From: Paenibacillus andongensis | GTDB taxonomy: Bacteria; Bacillota; Bacilli; Paenibacillales; NBRC-103111 | Direction: 5' to 3' | Length of the DNA: 64,000 nt | Assembly (NCBI RefSeq): GCF_025369935.1 | Contig: NZ_CP104467.1 | Location: 4,905,001-4,969,000, forward strand | Part shown: piece by piece, positions 41,841 through 51,860 of the stretch | How positions within the stretch are numbered: position 1 is the first letter of the stretch | Layout of the letters: each line of letters begins with the position of its first letter | Translations under genes and position numbers: made by a program | The notes under the pieces: model-generated | Databases searched by the model: none | Seen by the model: the letters and a program-made list of their open reading frames with translations, nothing else | What the model was told of the DNA's origin: nothing

Positions 41841-44201
41841 TTGAAAAAAAGCACCTTGAAAATGACTAGATTTTTACTAGCAACGAGTTTAACAGCAGGA
41901 CTTTTCACAACATCATCTGCCTTCGCAGCAGAATCCAACTACTCAGAGGCACTTGAAGCACCGCCGGTAGATTTTAATATTGTAGACGATGAACGTTTGG
42001 CAAAAGGGTTAATGGACAGAGGGCTGTTAAGCAAAAGTGCTACGCCTGAACAAATAGCCAAAGCCGTCAAATCATACGTATCCACTAAAAACAATAAAAG
42101 TGTTAAATCAAAAGAAGACACGCAACATGATGAAATAGACAAAAAGTCTAAGGATTTTATAGCAAAGCAGAAAACCAAGCTGTTATCCCAACTGAACAAA
42201 GGCCAGGAAAATTTTAAAAAAGGAAATCCAAATGGCCTTCCCGTTCCATCAGCCAAACAAGATTCATACAACGGCCCTGTTCGTGAAGATAAAGTACTCG
42301 TTCTTTTGACTGAATTCTCGGATTTTAAACATAACAATGTCAAACAAGAACCTGGTTATATGTTTGCAAACGATTTCAATCGAGATCATTATCAGAAGCT
42401 GATGTTTGGAAATACGGATTTCACCTTATTCGATGGCTCCAAAATCCAAACCTTTAAACAGTATTATGAAGAGCAATCCGGTGGCAGTTATACCGTAAAC
42501 GGATACGTATCCGATTGGTTAACCGTTCCTGGACAAGCTGCTCAATACGGAGATGATAACCCGGCTGGCGGTCATGATAACTTAAGCCCTAAGGGGCCTC
42601 GTGATCTAGTGAAAGATGCTCTGAATGCGGCAGCAGCATCCGGCATTAATCTGGCTGATTATGACAAATTTGACCAATACGATATAGATGGGGATGGCAA
42701 CCAAAACGAACCCGACGGGATCATTGACCACCTGATGATTATTCATGCAGGAACAGGGCAAGAAGCTGGCGGCGGACAATTAGGCGATAATGCCATTTGG
42801 TCTCACCGCTGGACTTTAAATGGTGTGTATCCGATTGCAGGCACGACTGCTGGGGTCGACTATTGGGGTGGCCGTATGGCTGCTTATGACTATACCATTC
42901 AGCCTGAAGATGGTGCCGTTGGTGTTTTTGCTCACGAATTCGGTCATGACTTAGGTCTGCCAGATGAATACGATACCCAATATACCGGACAAGGTGAGCC
43001 CGTTGCTTCTTGGTCCATCATGAGCGGCGGTAGTTGGAACGGTAAAATTGCCGGTACAACACCTAGCTCCTTTTCACCTCAAAATAAAGAGTTTTTCCAG
43101 AAAACAATGGGCGGCAACTGGGCAAATGTAAGTGAAATAGATTCAACCGACATAACGAATTTAGGTTCGGCTGCCATCATTGATCAAAGTGTAACGAAGT
43201 CGAAAAACCCAGGTATTGTTAAAGTCAATTTACCGGATAAAGCCGTTCCAGGTATTCAACCCGCATTCGGTGCACACTATTATTACAGTACAAAAGGGGA
43301 TAACCTTCATACCACACTCTCAACGCCTGAGTTTGATTTAACCCAAGCACAAACGGCTACATTTGACTTTAAAACCTTATATGATGTCGAGTTTGAGTAT
43401 GACTACTTAACAGTTACAGCATCAACCTATAATGAACAAGTTACTCTCGATATCATTGGTGACAATGATACGAACGGCGACGCACGCGCGGAAACAACGA
43501 ATGGAGCCTGGGTAGACAAGTCCTATGATTTAAGCCATTTTGCCGGCAAAAAGGTTACCCTCCACTTTGACTACGTCACGGATGGTGGACTTGCATTGAA
43601 TGGTTTTGCCATGGATAATGCGAAATTAACCGTCAATGGTCAAGTCGTATTCTCAGACGATGCCGAAGGTGCTCCTAAATTTAACTTGGACGGCTTTGTT
43701 GTATCGAACGGTTTGGAATATAAGAAGCACTATTACTATCTGGAATGGAGAAACTACGCTGGAGCCGATAAAGCTCTTGCCTACAGCCGTGGTGTCAAAT
43801 ATAATACCGGACTTGTCGTTTGGTATGCAGATGACAGTTATCTAGACAACTGGGTCGGTATCCATCCAGGACAAGGATTCCTTGGCGTAGTCGATTCTCA
43901 TTCTGACGCTTTAATATTCAAGAAAGATGGACAGGATTCCGTCGCTCAGACGACTCGCTATCAAGTTGCAGATGCGGCCTTCTCCCTGGACAAAACGCCT
44001 TCGTGGTATATCAATAACCCAACCAGAGGCGAGTACAATTATAAATCCATGCAAGGTGTAGAGGAATTCTCAGACTCCAATAGCTATATGAACTCATTAA
44101 TTCCAGACGCCGGTCGTATTGTGCCGAACTTTGGATTGAAGTTCCGAGTTGTCGGTGAAGCTAAAGATAATTCTGCTGGTTTAGTTTGGATTCATAAGTA
44201 A
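41841..44201 (+). CDS. Secreted M6 metalloprotease, immune inhibitor A type
   Basis: A 786-residue extracellular zinc protease. An N-terminal signal peptide (about residues 1-31, ending AFAA) is followed by a Lys-rich propeptide, and the catalytic domain with [14 protein letters not shown] (His365, Glu366), the extended HExxHxxGxxD motif of peptidase family M6. After that come the beta-sandwich domain with [11 protein letters not shown] and the C-terminal region typical of InhA. The start is TTG at 41841 with GGGAGG seven bases upstream. In Bacillus, InhA proteases degrade host antimicrobial peptides and matrix proteins; here it may simply supply peptides or expose glycoprotein glycans for the neighbouring mannosidase systems. 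Confidence 0.92.
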   Translation: MKKSTLKMTRFLLATSLTAGLFTTSSAFAAESNYSEALEAPPVDFNIVDDERLAKGLMDRGLLSKSATPEQIAKAVKSYVSTKNNKSVKSKEDTQHDEIDKKSKDFIAKQKTKLLSQLNKGQENFKKGNPNGLPVPSAKQDSYNGPVREDKVLVLLTEFSDFKHNNVKQEPGYMFANDFNRDHYQKLMFGNTDFTLFDGSKIQTFKQYYEEQSGGSYTVNGYVSDWLTVPGQAAQYGDDNPAGGHDNLSPKGPRDLVKDALNAAAASGINLADYDKFDQYDIDGDGNQNEPDGIIDHLMIIHAGTGQEAGGGQLGDNAIWSHRWTLNGVYPIAGTTAGVDYWGGRMAAYDYTIQPEDGAVGVFAHEFGHDLGLPDEYDTQYTGQGEPVASWSIMSGGSWNGKIAGTTPSSFSPQNKEFFQKTMGGNWANVSEIDSTDITNLGSAAIIDQSVTKSKNPGIVKVNLPDKAVPGIQPAFGAHYYYSTKGDNLHTTLSTPEFDLTQAQTATFDFKTLYDVEFEYDYLTVTASTYNEQVTLDIIGDNDTNGDARAETTNGAWVDKSYDLSHFAGKKVTLHFDYVTDGGLALNGFAMDNAKLTVNGQVVFSDDAEGAPKFNLDGFVVSNGLEYKKHYYYLEWRNYAGADKALAYSRGVKYNTGLVVWYADDSYLDNWVGIHPGQGFLGVVDSHSDALIFKKDGQDSVAQTTRYQVADAAFSLDKTPSWYINNPTRGEYNYKSMQGVEEFSDSNSYMNSLIPDAGRIVPNFGLKFRVVGEAKDNSAGLVWIHK

Positions 44202-44330
44202 GCTCAATAATGTTTGTCCTCTCGTTCCTCTCATTCGATTTCAAGCGCAGATTTCCCAAAATAACGAATCGACGTTCCTCCAAATAGAGAATGGGTGACT
44301 TACCCTAGCAATGGACAGAAATAATAAATA

Positions 44331-44368
44331 AATGAGGCGGCAAGATTAACCTTGCCGCCTCATTTTTT
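44331..44368. terminator. Bidirectional terminator between convergent genes
   Basis: Perfect 14-bp stem (44331-44344 with 44351-44364) and a six-base loop. The plus strand ends in a run of six T; the minus strand continues TTATTTATTATTT. It serves both the protease gene and the end of operon C. Confidence 0.88.
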
Positions 44369-44408
44369 AGTTTTTCTATGCACTTTGACCTCTTGGGAGA
44401 GCCCCATT

Positions 44409-45509
44409 TTATTTGGTATTCCCTTCACTTTCAATCGACAATATGGACATTGCTTGTTGAATCGTTTCCGCAATAATATGCTCCGCCTTTTGTCCGGACG
44501 TAAGCATTCTTGTACCTTGTCCTGCCCACAAGGACATATAGTCAGCATTGCTTTGACTAGCGGCAGCATTCCTAATATCCCGTGTAGCGGTATTTTGCGT
44601 AGGAAAAGGTAATGGCTCTACGCCGCTCGCATCCCATTGCCTGATGAATTGGTTGGATACCCCTCTAGCTGGTCGACCTGAGAACACCTTGGTAATGACT
44701 GTACTCTCTTCGGTGCTATTCAATAGTGCCTCCTGGTAGGAGACATGAGCGCCGGATTCGATCGAAGTCAGAAAACGTGTCCCCATCTGTACACCTTGCG
44801 CTCCAAGTACGAGGGCGGCGACAAGTCCCCGACCGTCCATTATGCCGCCAGCGGCAACGACTGGAATCTGAACACGATCAACGATTTGCGGTACTAGCGC
44901 AAATGTGCCGATGTTTGCCCCCATAGGATGATTCGAAATGTCGAATGTTCCCCTGTGTCCGCCCGCTTCGCTTCCTTGTGCAACGATGGCATCACATCCA
45001 GACTGCTCAGCCAAGATTGCTTCATTAACCGTAGTTACCATGGTGACAATTCGCATGCCGGCCGATTTAGCTTGTCGCATTAGAGGTTCAGGAAGAACAC
45101 CGAATGCCGTGCTAATGACGGGTACTTTTTCTTCCAACACGACCGCAAACTGTTCCTCAAAATAGTCCTGAGTAGCAACGAACTCCTCAGTTGCTTGTAC
45201 GATTCCAAGCTGGTCTCTTACCTGGTTAAGCTCTTGCTGAACTTCCTTCAGTCTTTCATTCTTGTCCGTCATTTCAATTGAAAATAAATTCACTCCAAAT
45301 GGCGCATCAGTTAACTCACGGATCTCCCGAATAGCCTTGTGGATTGCACTAGGCGTCATATAGGCGGCCCCCAGTGTCCCAAGTCCGCCTGCGTTAGAGA
45401 CAGCTGCCACCAATTCAACTGTTCCAAGACCTCCCGCCATGCCAGCAAGGAAGATTGGATAACGAATATTAAAAAGTTGACAAAGCTCTGTGTCAAGTTG
45501 AATTCTCAT
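44409..45509 (-). CDS. Nitronate monooxygenase (2-nitropropane dioxygenase) family
   Basis: FMN-dependent TIM-barrel oxidoreductase of the NPD/FabK-like family, 366 aa. Visible motifs are PIFLAGMAGGLGT at the N-terminus, the flavin-phosphate and catalytic-His region AQGSEAGGHRG, and PVVAAGGIMDGRGLVAA. The ATG at 45509 has GGGGGAT just upstream; frames starting further up would run into the preceding gene. It is the last gene of operon C, 25 bp after the 303-residue protein. The family oxidises nitronates, but many members have unknown substrates, so its role in this operon is unclear. Confidence 0.85.
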   Translation of the reverse strand: MRIQLDTELCQLFNIRYPIFLAGMAGGLGTVELVAAVSNAGGLGTLGAAYMTPSAIHKAIREIRELTDAPFGVNLFSIEMTDKNERLKEVQQELNQVRDQLGIVQATEEFVATQDYFEEQFAVVLEEKVPVISTAFGVLPEPLMRQAKSAGMRIVTMVTTVNEAILAEQSGCDAIVAQGSEAGGHRGTFDISNHPMGANIGTFALVPQIVDRVQIPVVAAGGIMDGRGLVAALVLGAQGVQMGTRFLTSIESGAHVSYQEALLNSTEESTVITKVFSGRPARGVSNQFIRQWDASGVEPLPFPTQNTATRDIRNAAASQSNADYMSLWAGQGTRMLTSGQKAEHIIAETIQQAMSILSIESEGNTK

Positions 45510-45534
45510 CGTATCCCCCATATAGAGATCATCT

Positions 45535-46446
45535 TTAAATACGCAGAAAGCGTTGCGGCCACTCCATTTTCGGATGGAAATTGTATAGCAACCCCTCTGT
45601 ATATATAATAGCATTAACCCATAGAGATTTGAAAATCAGAGGCTTTTGATCGAGAAATTGCAGCGGATCGACCGGAACCGAGAAGTTCGTAAAGGCTTCA
45701 AAGTCACCTTCGAATCCTTTAGGCCAATACCGCTTCAAGGGATGATCGGGGACTCGCCCGCCAACTTTCAACTGCGCAAAAGTCTCCTGCAGCCACTCCA
45801 TGGCCGTGACTTCCTTCATCGGGATCACTAAGTCCTCCCAACCGTTGAGAAGAGAACCATGTTTCCCCCACTCTATCCGCACAATGGGACGTCCGTTATT
45901 TTCTTGCGCCTCTAATACGGCGGCCTGTGATTCGATGACACTGCTGTGAAAAAAGGTCAGCACATTCGTAACGGCTTCCGTGTGCGGATCGTATTCCACC
46001 CAAATTTCTTCATGATCGCATGGCTCGTAATCGTCCGGGAAATCGTAATCGTCTTCCCAAAACAAATGGTAGCCAATAAGCGGAAGTGTCGGATGATGAA
46101 CTGCCGCCACATCTTTTAAAGGAAAACACTCGAGCGGCGTTGTAAGCAACATCGGGCAAAACTTGCGAATGAAGCGAATTTCGCGCTCTTCCAGCGGCTG
46201 CGGCGGAGCCAACTCCAGCGTTCGCTTATATTGTTCGCCCGCGCGCCGTAAATTTCCATCGAGATGGAAATATTCCGCCCGCCAGGCAGAGAATTCGGAT
46301 TGCTCAGGGCAAACCTGCTGGAGCAGCTCTAATAAAGGAAGGACGGCCTGGAAATAGGCGCTTCCTGCTTTTACATCGCCGCTCAGCATTTTGGCCGCAA
46401 GTGTCTCACTTGCAAGCTTGAATTCATGGGCGTAGATTTCAATCAC
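45535..46446 (-). CDS. Unrecognised 303-residue protein of operon C
   Basis: No family recognised. Residues 1-90 look helical and TPR-like (GNLRRAGEQYKRTLELAPP). The rest shows a patterned His/acidic block (HPTLPLIGYHLFWEDDYDF, then CDHEEIWVEYD) and later EWGKHGSL. The order of an HxE-type acidic motif, a hydrophobic strand and a KHG motif recalls the NPP1/Vps62-type beta-sandwich proteins, but this is a weak impression. GTG start at 46446, overlapping the GDPD stop by one base. No signal peptide, so cytoplasmic. The His/Asp/Glu clusters would suit a metal site. Confidence 0.6.
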   Translation of the reverse strand: MIEIYAHEFKLASETLAAKMLSGDVKAGSAYFQAVLPLLELLQQVCPEQSEFSAWRAEYFHLDGNLRRAGEQYKRTLELAPPQPLEEREIRFIRKFCPMLLTTPLECFPLKDVAAVHHPTLPLIGYHLFWEDDYDFPDDYEPCDHEEIWVEYDPHTEAVTNVLTFFHSSVIESQAAVLEAQENNGRPIVRIEWGKHGSLLNGWEDLVIPMKEVTAMEWLQETFAQLKVGGRVPDHPLKRYWPKGFEGDFEAFTNFSVPVDPLQFLDQKPLIFKSLWVNAIIYTEGLLYNFHPKMEWPQRFLRI

Positions 46447-47228
46447 TAACGCTCACCCCGCATCTTTTGCTTCAATTGCACCAAAGCTGTAACATTTCGC
46501 GTGGTTATGGAGGCTACGCCAAGATCGGCAACCTGCATCATTAAATCTTCTTCATTCACAGTCCATACATAAACCGGCAGCCCTAGAGATGCGGTATAGT
46601 CCATTAACTCTTGGCTCACGACGCTGTAATGGATGTTGATGCCGAAACAGTTGGCTGCAAGTGCATCCTCGCAGGTTTGTACCATAGCATCTCGATAGGG
46701 AAGTGTTTTAAAAAGGTCGTGGTCGGTATTCAGCAGTTTGCGCATTTCTGGGTGTAATCGCTCTGCTAGCATCGCACGATCCATTCCACAGCCGGATAGA
46801 AAAGCTTGCTCTAACATCCCATATTGCTTTACCAAGGCAGCGACAGGTTCGATACTTTCATCCACTTTCAAATCCAAATTCACGACTTTACCCGAAGCTT
46901 GGATAAGCGGCAGCATGTCTTCCAGTCTGCAAATTCGAATCGTTTCACGTTGTTCACCATGAGTGACCACGAACTGAAGCTCTTTTAATTCTTCAAAGGT
47001 CATTTGCGAAACGGAAATTTTCAAACCATCAACGGTAACCCATTCATCATCATGAGCCAAAACCGGGATGCCGTCCTTCGTCACTCTTACGTCTTCCTCA
47101 ACTACGTCTGCACCGAGCCTAAGCCCCGTTTGCACAGAATCGAGCGTATGATCAATCGTGTTCATGCTGCCGCAGTGAGCAGTTATGAGTGGAAATCGAA
47201 AACCCATGCTACCAACACTCCCTTTCAT
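46446..47228 (-). CDS. Glycerophosphodiester phosphodiesterase-family protein with altered motif
   Basis: A 260-residue GDPD-fold protein. Family members hydrolyse glycerophosphodiesters using HRG...PENT...ExD...HD residues. Here the segments read AHCGSMN, IDHTLDSV, VVEEDVRVTKDG and LAHDDEW: the catalytic His, the ExD metal ligands and HD are kept, but the Arg of HRG is Cys and the Glu of PENT is Asp. Without signal peptide, so cytoplasmic. ATG 47228 overlaps the PHP stop by four bases; an ATG seven codons later (47207) has a better ribosome site. Its position next to a PHP phosphoesterase and an importer suggests hydrolysis of an imported phosphodiester. Confidence 0.82.
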   Translation of the reverse strand: MKGSVGSMGFRFPLITAHCGSMNTIDHTLDSVQTGLRLGADVVEEDVRVTKDGIPVLAHDDEWVTVDGLKISVSQMTFEELKELQFVVTHGEQRETIRICRLEDMLPLIQASGKVVNLDLKVDESIEPVAALVKQYGMLEQAFLSGCGMDRAMLAERLHPEMRKLLNTDHDLFKTLPYRDAMVQTCEDALAANCFGINIHYSVVSQELMDYTASLGLPVYVWTVNEEDLMMQVADLGVASITTRNVTALVQLKQKMRGER

Positions 47229-48217
47229 CGATCCACATATATAGCATTCGTAAAGGCGATCAAAGTGCGAACTCCGCGAACGTTACCTTTTAGCTCAGCT
47301 CGAATCCATAGAAGTTCATCGCCAGGAATTTCAATCTCGTGATTCGGCTGATCTATCGCAACGAATTGCTCGCTTAGAACACCGGTATTCCCTATCAAGT
47401 TTAGCGTATAATGGGGTTCCTGAAAATCCCAATTCTCTTTCCGTACATGAAAATCTATGTTTACATGGACCTTATAACTTTGGCCTTGATCCTGCCGGGG
47501 GACAACGTCCCCGACACCGTATGCCGCAGTATCTGTCCGAATTTCTAGCATTACCAAGGGTCCCATGGTTACCAAAGCTTTGCCAGCCGCAAGTGCACGC
47601 ACAGCTCGGTTAGCAACAGTCCCTTCCCCGTCATCGATATCGAGATACGTCACCGATACAGGTTCATCCGTTTGCTCTTGTGCGTGCCAATCTCGCCCTG
47701 ATGTGGCCGCAATCCGGTAGCCTTCATTCAGCTTGTCGGTCCACAATCGGTAGGCGCGGTCATTGTCTGTTTTAATCGAAGGGAACGTGCCAGACCAAAC
47801 CTCGATATAGTCCATATCGTTCCAATCCTCGATGTTGAATTCCCAGAAGCAGCCCGTACAAATGGGACTTCCTATGCGATAAGGATGTGCCATACCGACA
47901 ATCCCCCCGCTCCTATGAACATCGGCGATCCCTTTATGGATATCGTCTGGGCCCGCCGGGCGCCAATCAACAAAATGGGTCAGTCCAATCGTAACCATGT
48001 GCCCATAAAAGGTTGTCCATTCCATCCCGGAAATGATCGAAACACAGGTTTCTTGCTCCACGACATCTTTATCATGTAAACCCGTCATGGTATTGTGGTC
48101 GGTCAACGCAATACACTCGAAACCAAGCGCCTTTGCGCCACTTGCTAGCTCCATGAGCGTTTGTCTTCCGTCGCTGTGAAATGTATGACTGTGTAATTCG
48201 CAAGCAATCCAGGGCAT
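47225..48217 (-). CDS. PHP-domain phosphoesterase, CehA/McbA type
   Basis: A 330-residue metal-dependent hydrolase. PHP motifs are in order: ELHSHTFHSDG (residues 7-17), ALTDHNTM, GMEWTTFYGHM, AHPYRIG, and a late ATSGRDWHA. This gives the His/Asp/Glu set for two or three metals, as in histidinol phosphatase and polymerase PHP domains. A beta-rich C-terminal part follows. ATG 48217 is chosen, with AGAGGAGG overlapping the preceding gene's end. The CehA/McbA subgroup includes carbaryl hydrolase but most are uncharacterised. Coupled by an ATGA overlap to the GDPD gene. Confidence 0.83.
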   Translation of the reverse strand: MPWIACELHSHTFHSDGRQTLMELASGAKALGFECIALTDHNTMTGLHDKDVVEQETCVSIISGMEWTTFYGHMVTIGLTHFVDWRPAGPDDIHKGIADVHRSGGIVGMAHPYRIGSPICTGCFWEFNIEDWNDMDYIEVWSGTFPSIKTDNDRAYRLWTDKLNEGYRIAATSGRDWHAQEQTDEPVSVTYLDIDDGEGTVANRAVRALAAGKALVTMGPLVMLEIRTDTAAYGVGDVVPRQDQGQSYKVHVNIDFHVRKENWDFQEPHYTLNLIGNTGVLSEQFVAIDQPNHEIEIPGDELLWIRAELKGNVRGVRTLIAFTNAIYVDR

Positions 48218-48221
48218 GCCG

Positions 48222-48686
48222 CTATTCCTCCTCTTGATGAATTTGCAAAGTGTAACGGCAGCTTTCTGTAACAATTGCATGCAAGCTTAATGTCACGTGC
48301 CACATGCCTGCTAGCATTTTACCACTGACAAAGCCTGGGGAAGCTTCCAGCCTACTTATAACTAATAACTGCTCAGGATCGTGCCGATGCCCCGCACCGC
48401 GGTGCCGTTCAGGGTCGTCGACCGATACGGTTATTAAGTTTTTCAGCGGAAGGAAGGATTCCCATTTGGCCTGTATTCGCTCCTGCTGATTGGGCTCCGT
48501 ATACTTGTCTATACTCTCGAAAATCATCGTTTTCGATTGTTCCCTATCTTCTAGATTTTTGGGTTCGTAAGCAAAATGGATCCTTAGCTTGCCCCCCTGT
48601 GTTCCTAAGTGAAACCGATACGAAATATGGGTTTTGGAGGCATTGGGATGTACAATTCCTTGTACATCCAGAATAAGTTGATTCAT
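48222..48686 (-). CDS. Small beta-rich protein of operon C, 154 aa
   Basis: Not recognised as a named family. It has no signal peptide or membrane segment, and alternates hydrophobic strands with charged turns. The ending SPGFVSGKMLAGMWHVTLSL is reminiscent of the beta-sandwich domain found N-terminal to the PHP domain in longer CehA/McbA proteins, so it may be a split-off accessory domain of the next gene. The ATG at 48686 overlaps the permease TGA by four bases and its stop is five bases before the PHP start. Confidence 0.6.
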   Translation of the reverse strand: MNQLILDVQGIVHPNASKTHISYRFHLGTQGGKLRIHFAYEPKNLEDREQSKTMIFESIDKYTEPNQQERIQAKWESFLPLKNLITVSVDDPERHRGAGHRHDPEQLLVISRLEASPGFVSGKMLAGMWHVTLSLHAIVTESCRYTLQIHQEEE

Positions 48687-49528
48687 CGTGACCTCGCGCT
48701 CTCTTCCGTAATCATACTGCGGATATAAAAATATCCCATTACTGAACAAAGTAGGAACGTAAAGAAAGCGATAGCCGCAGCTAGTTGTTTTTCTTGGAAA
48801 ACACCGAAAACTTGTTCCATGGATACCCCTAGCATTTGTGGAGCGTTAGGTCCAATCAGAAATGGTGCCGTAAATGAACCGATCACACCCATGAATACAA
48901 AGGTAATGGCTACGAGCAAAGTCTTATACGTAAGCGGCAAAATGAAACGGACGAAGATTTGCAATCTACGTGCCCCAACATCTTTCGCGCTTTCAATGAC
49001 CGAATTAGGAACAGCGGATAAGGCTGACCCCAGCAGCATCGTTGTAAACGGAATGTTAAACCACAAATTAGCGATAATAATCCCCTTCATATCAAAAATA
49101 ATACGGGGCATTTCCCCTCCGCCCACCAGAAGTAACATACGGGATACCCAACCGTGGTTGCCAAGCAATTGAATTAATCCGTAGGTTGCGATAACGGATG
49201 GGATAAAAATTGGAATCATGTACATATTGCGAATCCATTTCACCATCGTACCGTTATTGAACCTCATGTAAGCCGCTAGGGCGTAGCTGATAATGAGTAC
49301 AAGAATGACCGAAATAATCGTTACTTCCAATGTAAAAATGATATTGGAGCGCATCAGCTTATCGGTAAATAAATACGTATAATTGGACAAATCGTAACCG
49401 CCGGACTTATTGGTAAAGCTTTCTTTTAAGGAAATAATGATCGGAATGACGACAGTGACGAAGAGCAATAAAAAAGAGGGGATGACCAGAAGCAATCCCA
49501 GTATCCCCATTTTCATTTGTTTACTCAT
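48683..49528 (-). CDS. ABC importer permease, PotB/FbpB type
   Basis: A 281-residue inner-membrane permease with six helices; the cytoplasmic ATPase-contact loop reads SVIESAKDVGARRLQIFVRF. Start ATG overlaps the binding-protein TGA. The ESAKDVGA form of the loop is typical of the spermidine/iron/phosphonate/glycerol-phosphate-type importers and not of CUT1 sugar systems. Confidence 0.9.
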   Translation of the reverse strand: MSKQMKMGILGLLLVIPSFLLLFVTVVIPIIISLKESFTNKSGGYDLSNYTYLFTDKLMRSNIIFTLEVTIISVILVLIISYALAAYMRFNNGTMVKWIRNMYMIPIFIPSVIATYGLIQLLGNHGWVSRMLLLVGGGEMPRIIFDMKGIIIANLWFNIPFTTMLLGSALSAVPNSVIESAKDVGARRLQIFVRFILPLTYKTLLVAITFVFMGVIGSFTAPFLIGPNAPQMLGVSMEQVFGVFQEKQLAAAIAFFTFLLCSVMGYFYIRSMITEESARSR

Positions 49529-50706
49529 TGTGCAGCAACTTCACTTTGCCAGCGTTTGGTCATATCTTTGTCCAGTTCGCCGATATTGAAGGAGCGGAAT
49601 CCTTCGGATGCACCTTTGAATGATTCTTGAATTTCTTTTGACATATTGGAAAGCTTGATCCCTGGGAAACCATGCATTTTGTCTACAACTACAGCTTGTG
49701 CCTCAGATGAAAGTACGAAGTCGAGGAATTTGTAAACCGCATCTTTCTTTTCCGATAGCTTAGGAACCATTAAGTAGGTTGGTCCACCGTTAAACCCTGG
49801 CTTAATTTGCGCCATTTTTGTTGTTTTTGGAAGCTGACCTTTCGCCAATTGCTCAAGAACCATATCTGACCATGCCGGTATCATATCAACTTCACCGCTT
49901 GTCAATAAATCTAAAGTACCTTGGTTTTTCTTTGGATAAATACCTTTGCCGTAAACGGATTTCCCCAGATCCTTGAGCAGCGCAAAACCTTGATCCCACC
50001 CTTTTTCAACACTTGGATCGGAATTATGGATCGCTTCTTCTGGCAGGAATTTATACAGCGTTGTCGCTACAAAAGAATTACCGGAACCCCCTGTGGATGG
50101 ATCATTGTAAGCGAATTTAGCTGGATTTTTCTTGATCCAATCGTACAGCTCATCCAAATTAGTTGGAGGTGTCTTTACTTTATCACTGTTATAGGCCAAA
50201 ACGACCGCAGAGGAACGATAAGGAATAGCAAGATTGGAGATATCTTTTAACGTTTTCTCATCAACTTTTGCCAAGTTTTTAATTTTGTCACCTGGTAAAG
50301 TGTCCCATAGGCCATCTTTTTGCCCGCGAGTTACATAAGACAAGCCGTCTTCATATAAATCGATATCGCCTGAGCCTTTGTTAGCTTGCTTGGCAGCCGT
50401 GATACGGTCATAGGTTGGTTGTGCTCCTGTTCCCGATGGAATGTAGACTGGTTTCACTTTAACATCCGCATTTTGTTTCTCGAACATAGGAATCAGCGTA
50501 TCCCATAGATCTTTTACATTTTGTGAGCCGGTAAAATAGAAGTTAAACTCGACAGGCTGTTGTTTAGTACCAGCTGTTTCTTTGGCCGGACTGGAGCTTT
50601 GAGCTGCGGAACCTGCATTTGTAGAAGAACTGCCGCACCCGGATACAAAAGCAGCGGTAGCGGTCATTAATGTCACTAACATAACAGCGGATTTCTTGCG
50701 AAACAT
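49525..50706 (-). CDS. ABC solute-binding lipoprotein of operon C
   Basis: A 393-residue family 1 binding protein: signal peptide with lipobox VSGC (Cys24), a Ser/Ala-rich linker, then VEFNFYFTGSQNVKDLWDTL. Conserved middle segments are AIPYRSSAVVLAYNSDK and MIPAWSDM. These resemble the Fe/spermidine/phosphonate-binding group (FbpA, PotD, PhnS) and YnjB-like proteins. The ATG at 50706 has AAGGAGG upstream. Ligand unknown; the downstream phosphoesterases suggest a small anionic phosphodiester or phosphosugar. Confidence 0.9.
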   Translation of the reverse strand: MFRKKSAVMLVTLMTATAAFVSGCGSSSTNAGSAAQSSSPAKETAGTKQQPVEFNFYFTGSQNVKDLWDTLIPMFEKQNADVKVKPVYIPSGTGAQPTYDRITAAKQANKGSGDIDLYEDGLSYVTRGQKDGLWDTLPGDKIKNLAKVDEKTLKDISNLAIPYRSSAVVLAYNSDKVKTPPTNLDELYDWIKKNPAKFAYNDPSTGGSGNSFVATTLYKFLPEEAIHNSDPSVEKGWDQGFALLKDLGKSVYGKGIYPKKNQGTLDLLTSGEVDMIPAWSDMVLEQLAKGQLPKTTKMAQIKPGFNGGPTYLMVPKLSEKKDAVYKFLDFVLSSEAQAVVVDKMHGFPGIKLSNMSKEIQESFKGASEGFRSFNIGELDKDMTKRWQSEVAAQ

Positions 50707-50732
50707 AGATAATTCCTCCTTGGGATATGACT

Positions 50733-51764
50733 CTAATTTTCTGGATAGGCTAAAACTTTGGCAAAGTTTACTTTTACTTGTTGCCCTGTATGAAGATCCT
50801 TGACGAAATCCCGTGGTTGAAACGCCCGGATTGTGCCGTACTCTGGCAAATCGATGGACACTTCGGCATAATGCCCAAGTACCATCACTTGTTTGATCAC
50901 TCCGGAAAGGCCTTCTCCCTCTTCACCTTCTATCATCACGTCTTCTGGTCGAACGGCCAGATTTACTTGCCCGGACAGATTTTTTATATTTGGAAAACTT
51001 AGATGCCCTACGGTCAACCCGCCGGCTGTGATCACCCCTTTCAGAAAGTTCATTTTGCCGATAAATTGGGAAACAAACAGCGAACTCGGTTCATCGTAAA
51101 TTTCTTGCGGAGTAGCAATTTGCTCAATATTGCCTTGGTTCATAACGACAATGCGGTCTGAAATCGATAGCGCTTCTTCTTGATCATGCGTGACAAATAC
51201 CATGGTAAGACCTGTCTTAGATTGAATTTCTCGCAGCTCTTCTCTCATTTCGTGACGAAGCTTCGCATCGAGTGCGGAAAAGGGTTCATCCAGCAACAGA
51301 ACGGCAGGCTTAAGGAGCAGGGATCTCGCAACGGCTATGCGCTGCTGCTGACCACCGGAAAGTTGACCCGGATATTTAAGCTCTGCTCCAGGTAAGCGAA
51401 CCAGTTGAAGCACTTCGTTCACTGCCTTATCGATGTCAGCCTTTTTCATCTTGCGTATTTTGAGACCGAATGCCAGGTTGTCAAACACCGTCATATGCGG
51501 CCATAGATTGTAGCCTTGAAACACCATGGAAGTCGGACGCTTTTCCGGAGGCGCTTTTAGCACGCTTTTACCCTCAATAAGAATGTCGCCTGAATCTGGG
51601 TCGAGAAATCCTCCGATGCTGCGAAGCACCGTTGTTTTGCCGCACCCTGAAGGGCCCAGCAGTGTAATTAACTCGCCTTTGCGAACATCCAGGGAGATTC
51701 CAGTTACGCCTTCTCCTGTTTTATAGCGCTTCGTCAATTGTTGAACGGAAAGCTGAATATCCAT
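50733..51764 (-). CDS. ABC importer ATPase, PotA/FbpC type
   Basis: A 343-residue ATPase with Walker A GPSGCGKTT, the signature LSGGQQQR, Walker B LLLDEPFSALD, and switch histidine in VFVTHDQEEA, followed by a TOBE regulatory domain (NLAVRPEDVMIEGEE). ATG start with GGGGG upstream. Unlike regions A and B, this importer carries its own ATPase, so operon C encodes a self-sufficient transporter. Confidence 0.93.
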   Translation of the reverse strand: MDIQLSVQQLTKRYKTGEGVTGISLDVRKGELITLLGPSGCGKTTVLRSIGGFLDPDSGDILIEGKSVLKAPPEKRPTSMVFQGYNLWPHMTVFDNLAFGLKIRKMKKADIDKAVNEVLQLVRLPGAELKYPGQLSGGQQQRIAVARSLLLKPAVLLLDEPFSALDAKLRHEMREELREIQSKTGLTMVFVTHDQEEALSISDRIVVMNQGNIEQIATPQEIYDEPSSLFVSQFIGKMNFLKGVITAGGLTVGHLSFPNIKNLSGQVNLAVRPEDVMIEGEEGEGLSGVIKQVMVLGHYAEVSIDLPEYGTIRAFQPRDFVKDLHTGQQVKVNFAKVLAYPEN

Positions 51765-51860
51765 AAGTGCCCCCTAAAAGTTTTGTAGAGCGTTGCTTCT
51801 AAGCGATACTTCGAAACAAAACTCGCTTCGGAAGCATATGCTTTGCTAATTGATCTATCG

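Noticed and set aside
41841-44201. Protease as part of the glycan cluster
   Set aside because: It is on the opposite strand with its own promoter region and terminator and shares no operator; any link to glycoprotein use is speculation.
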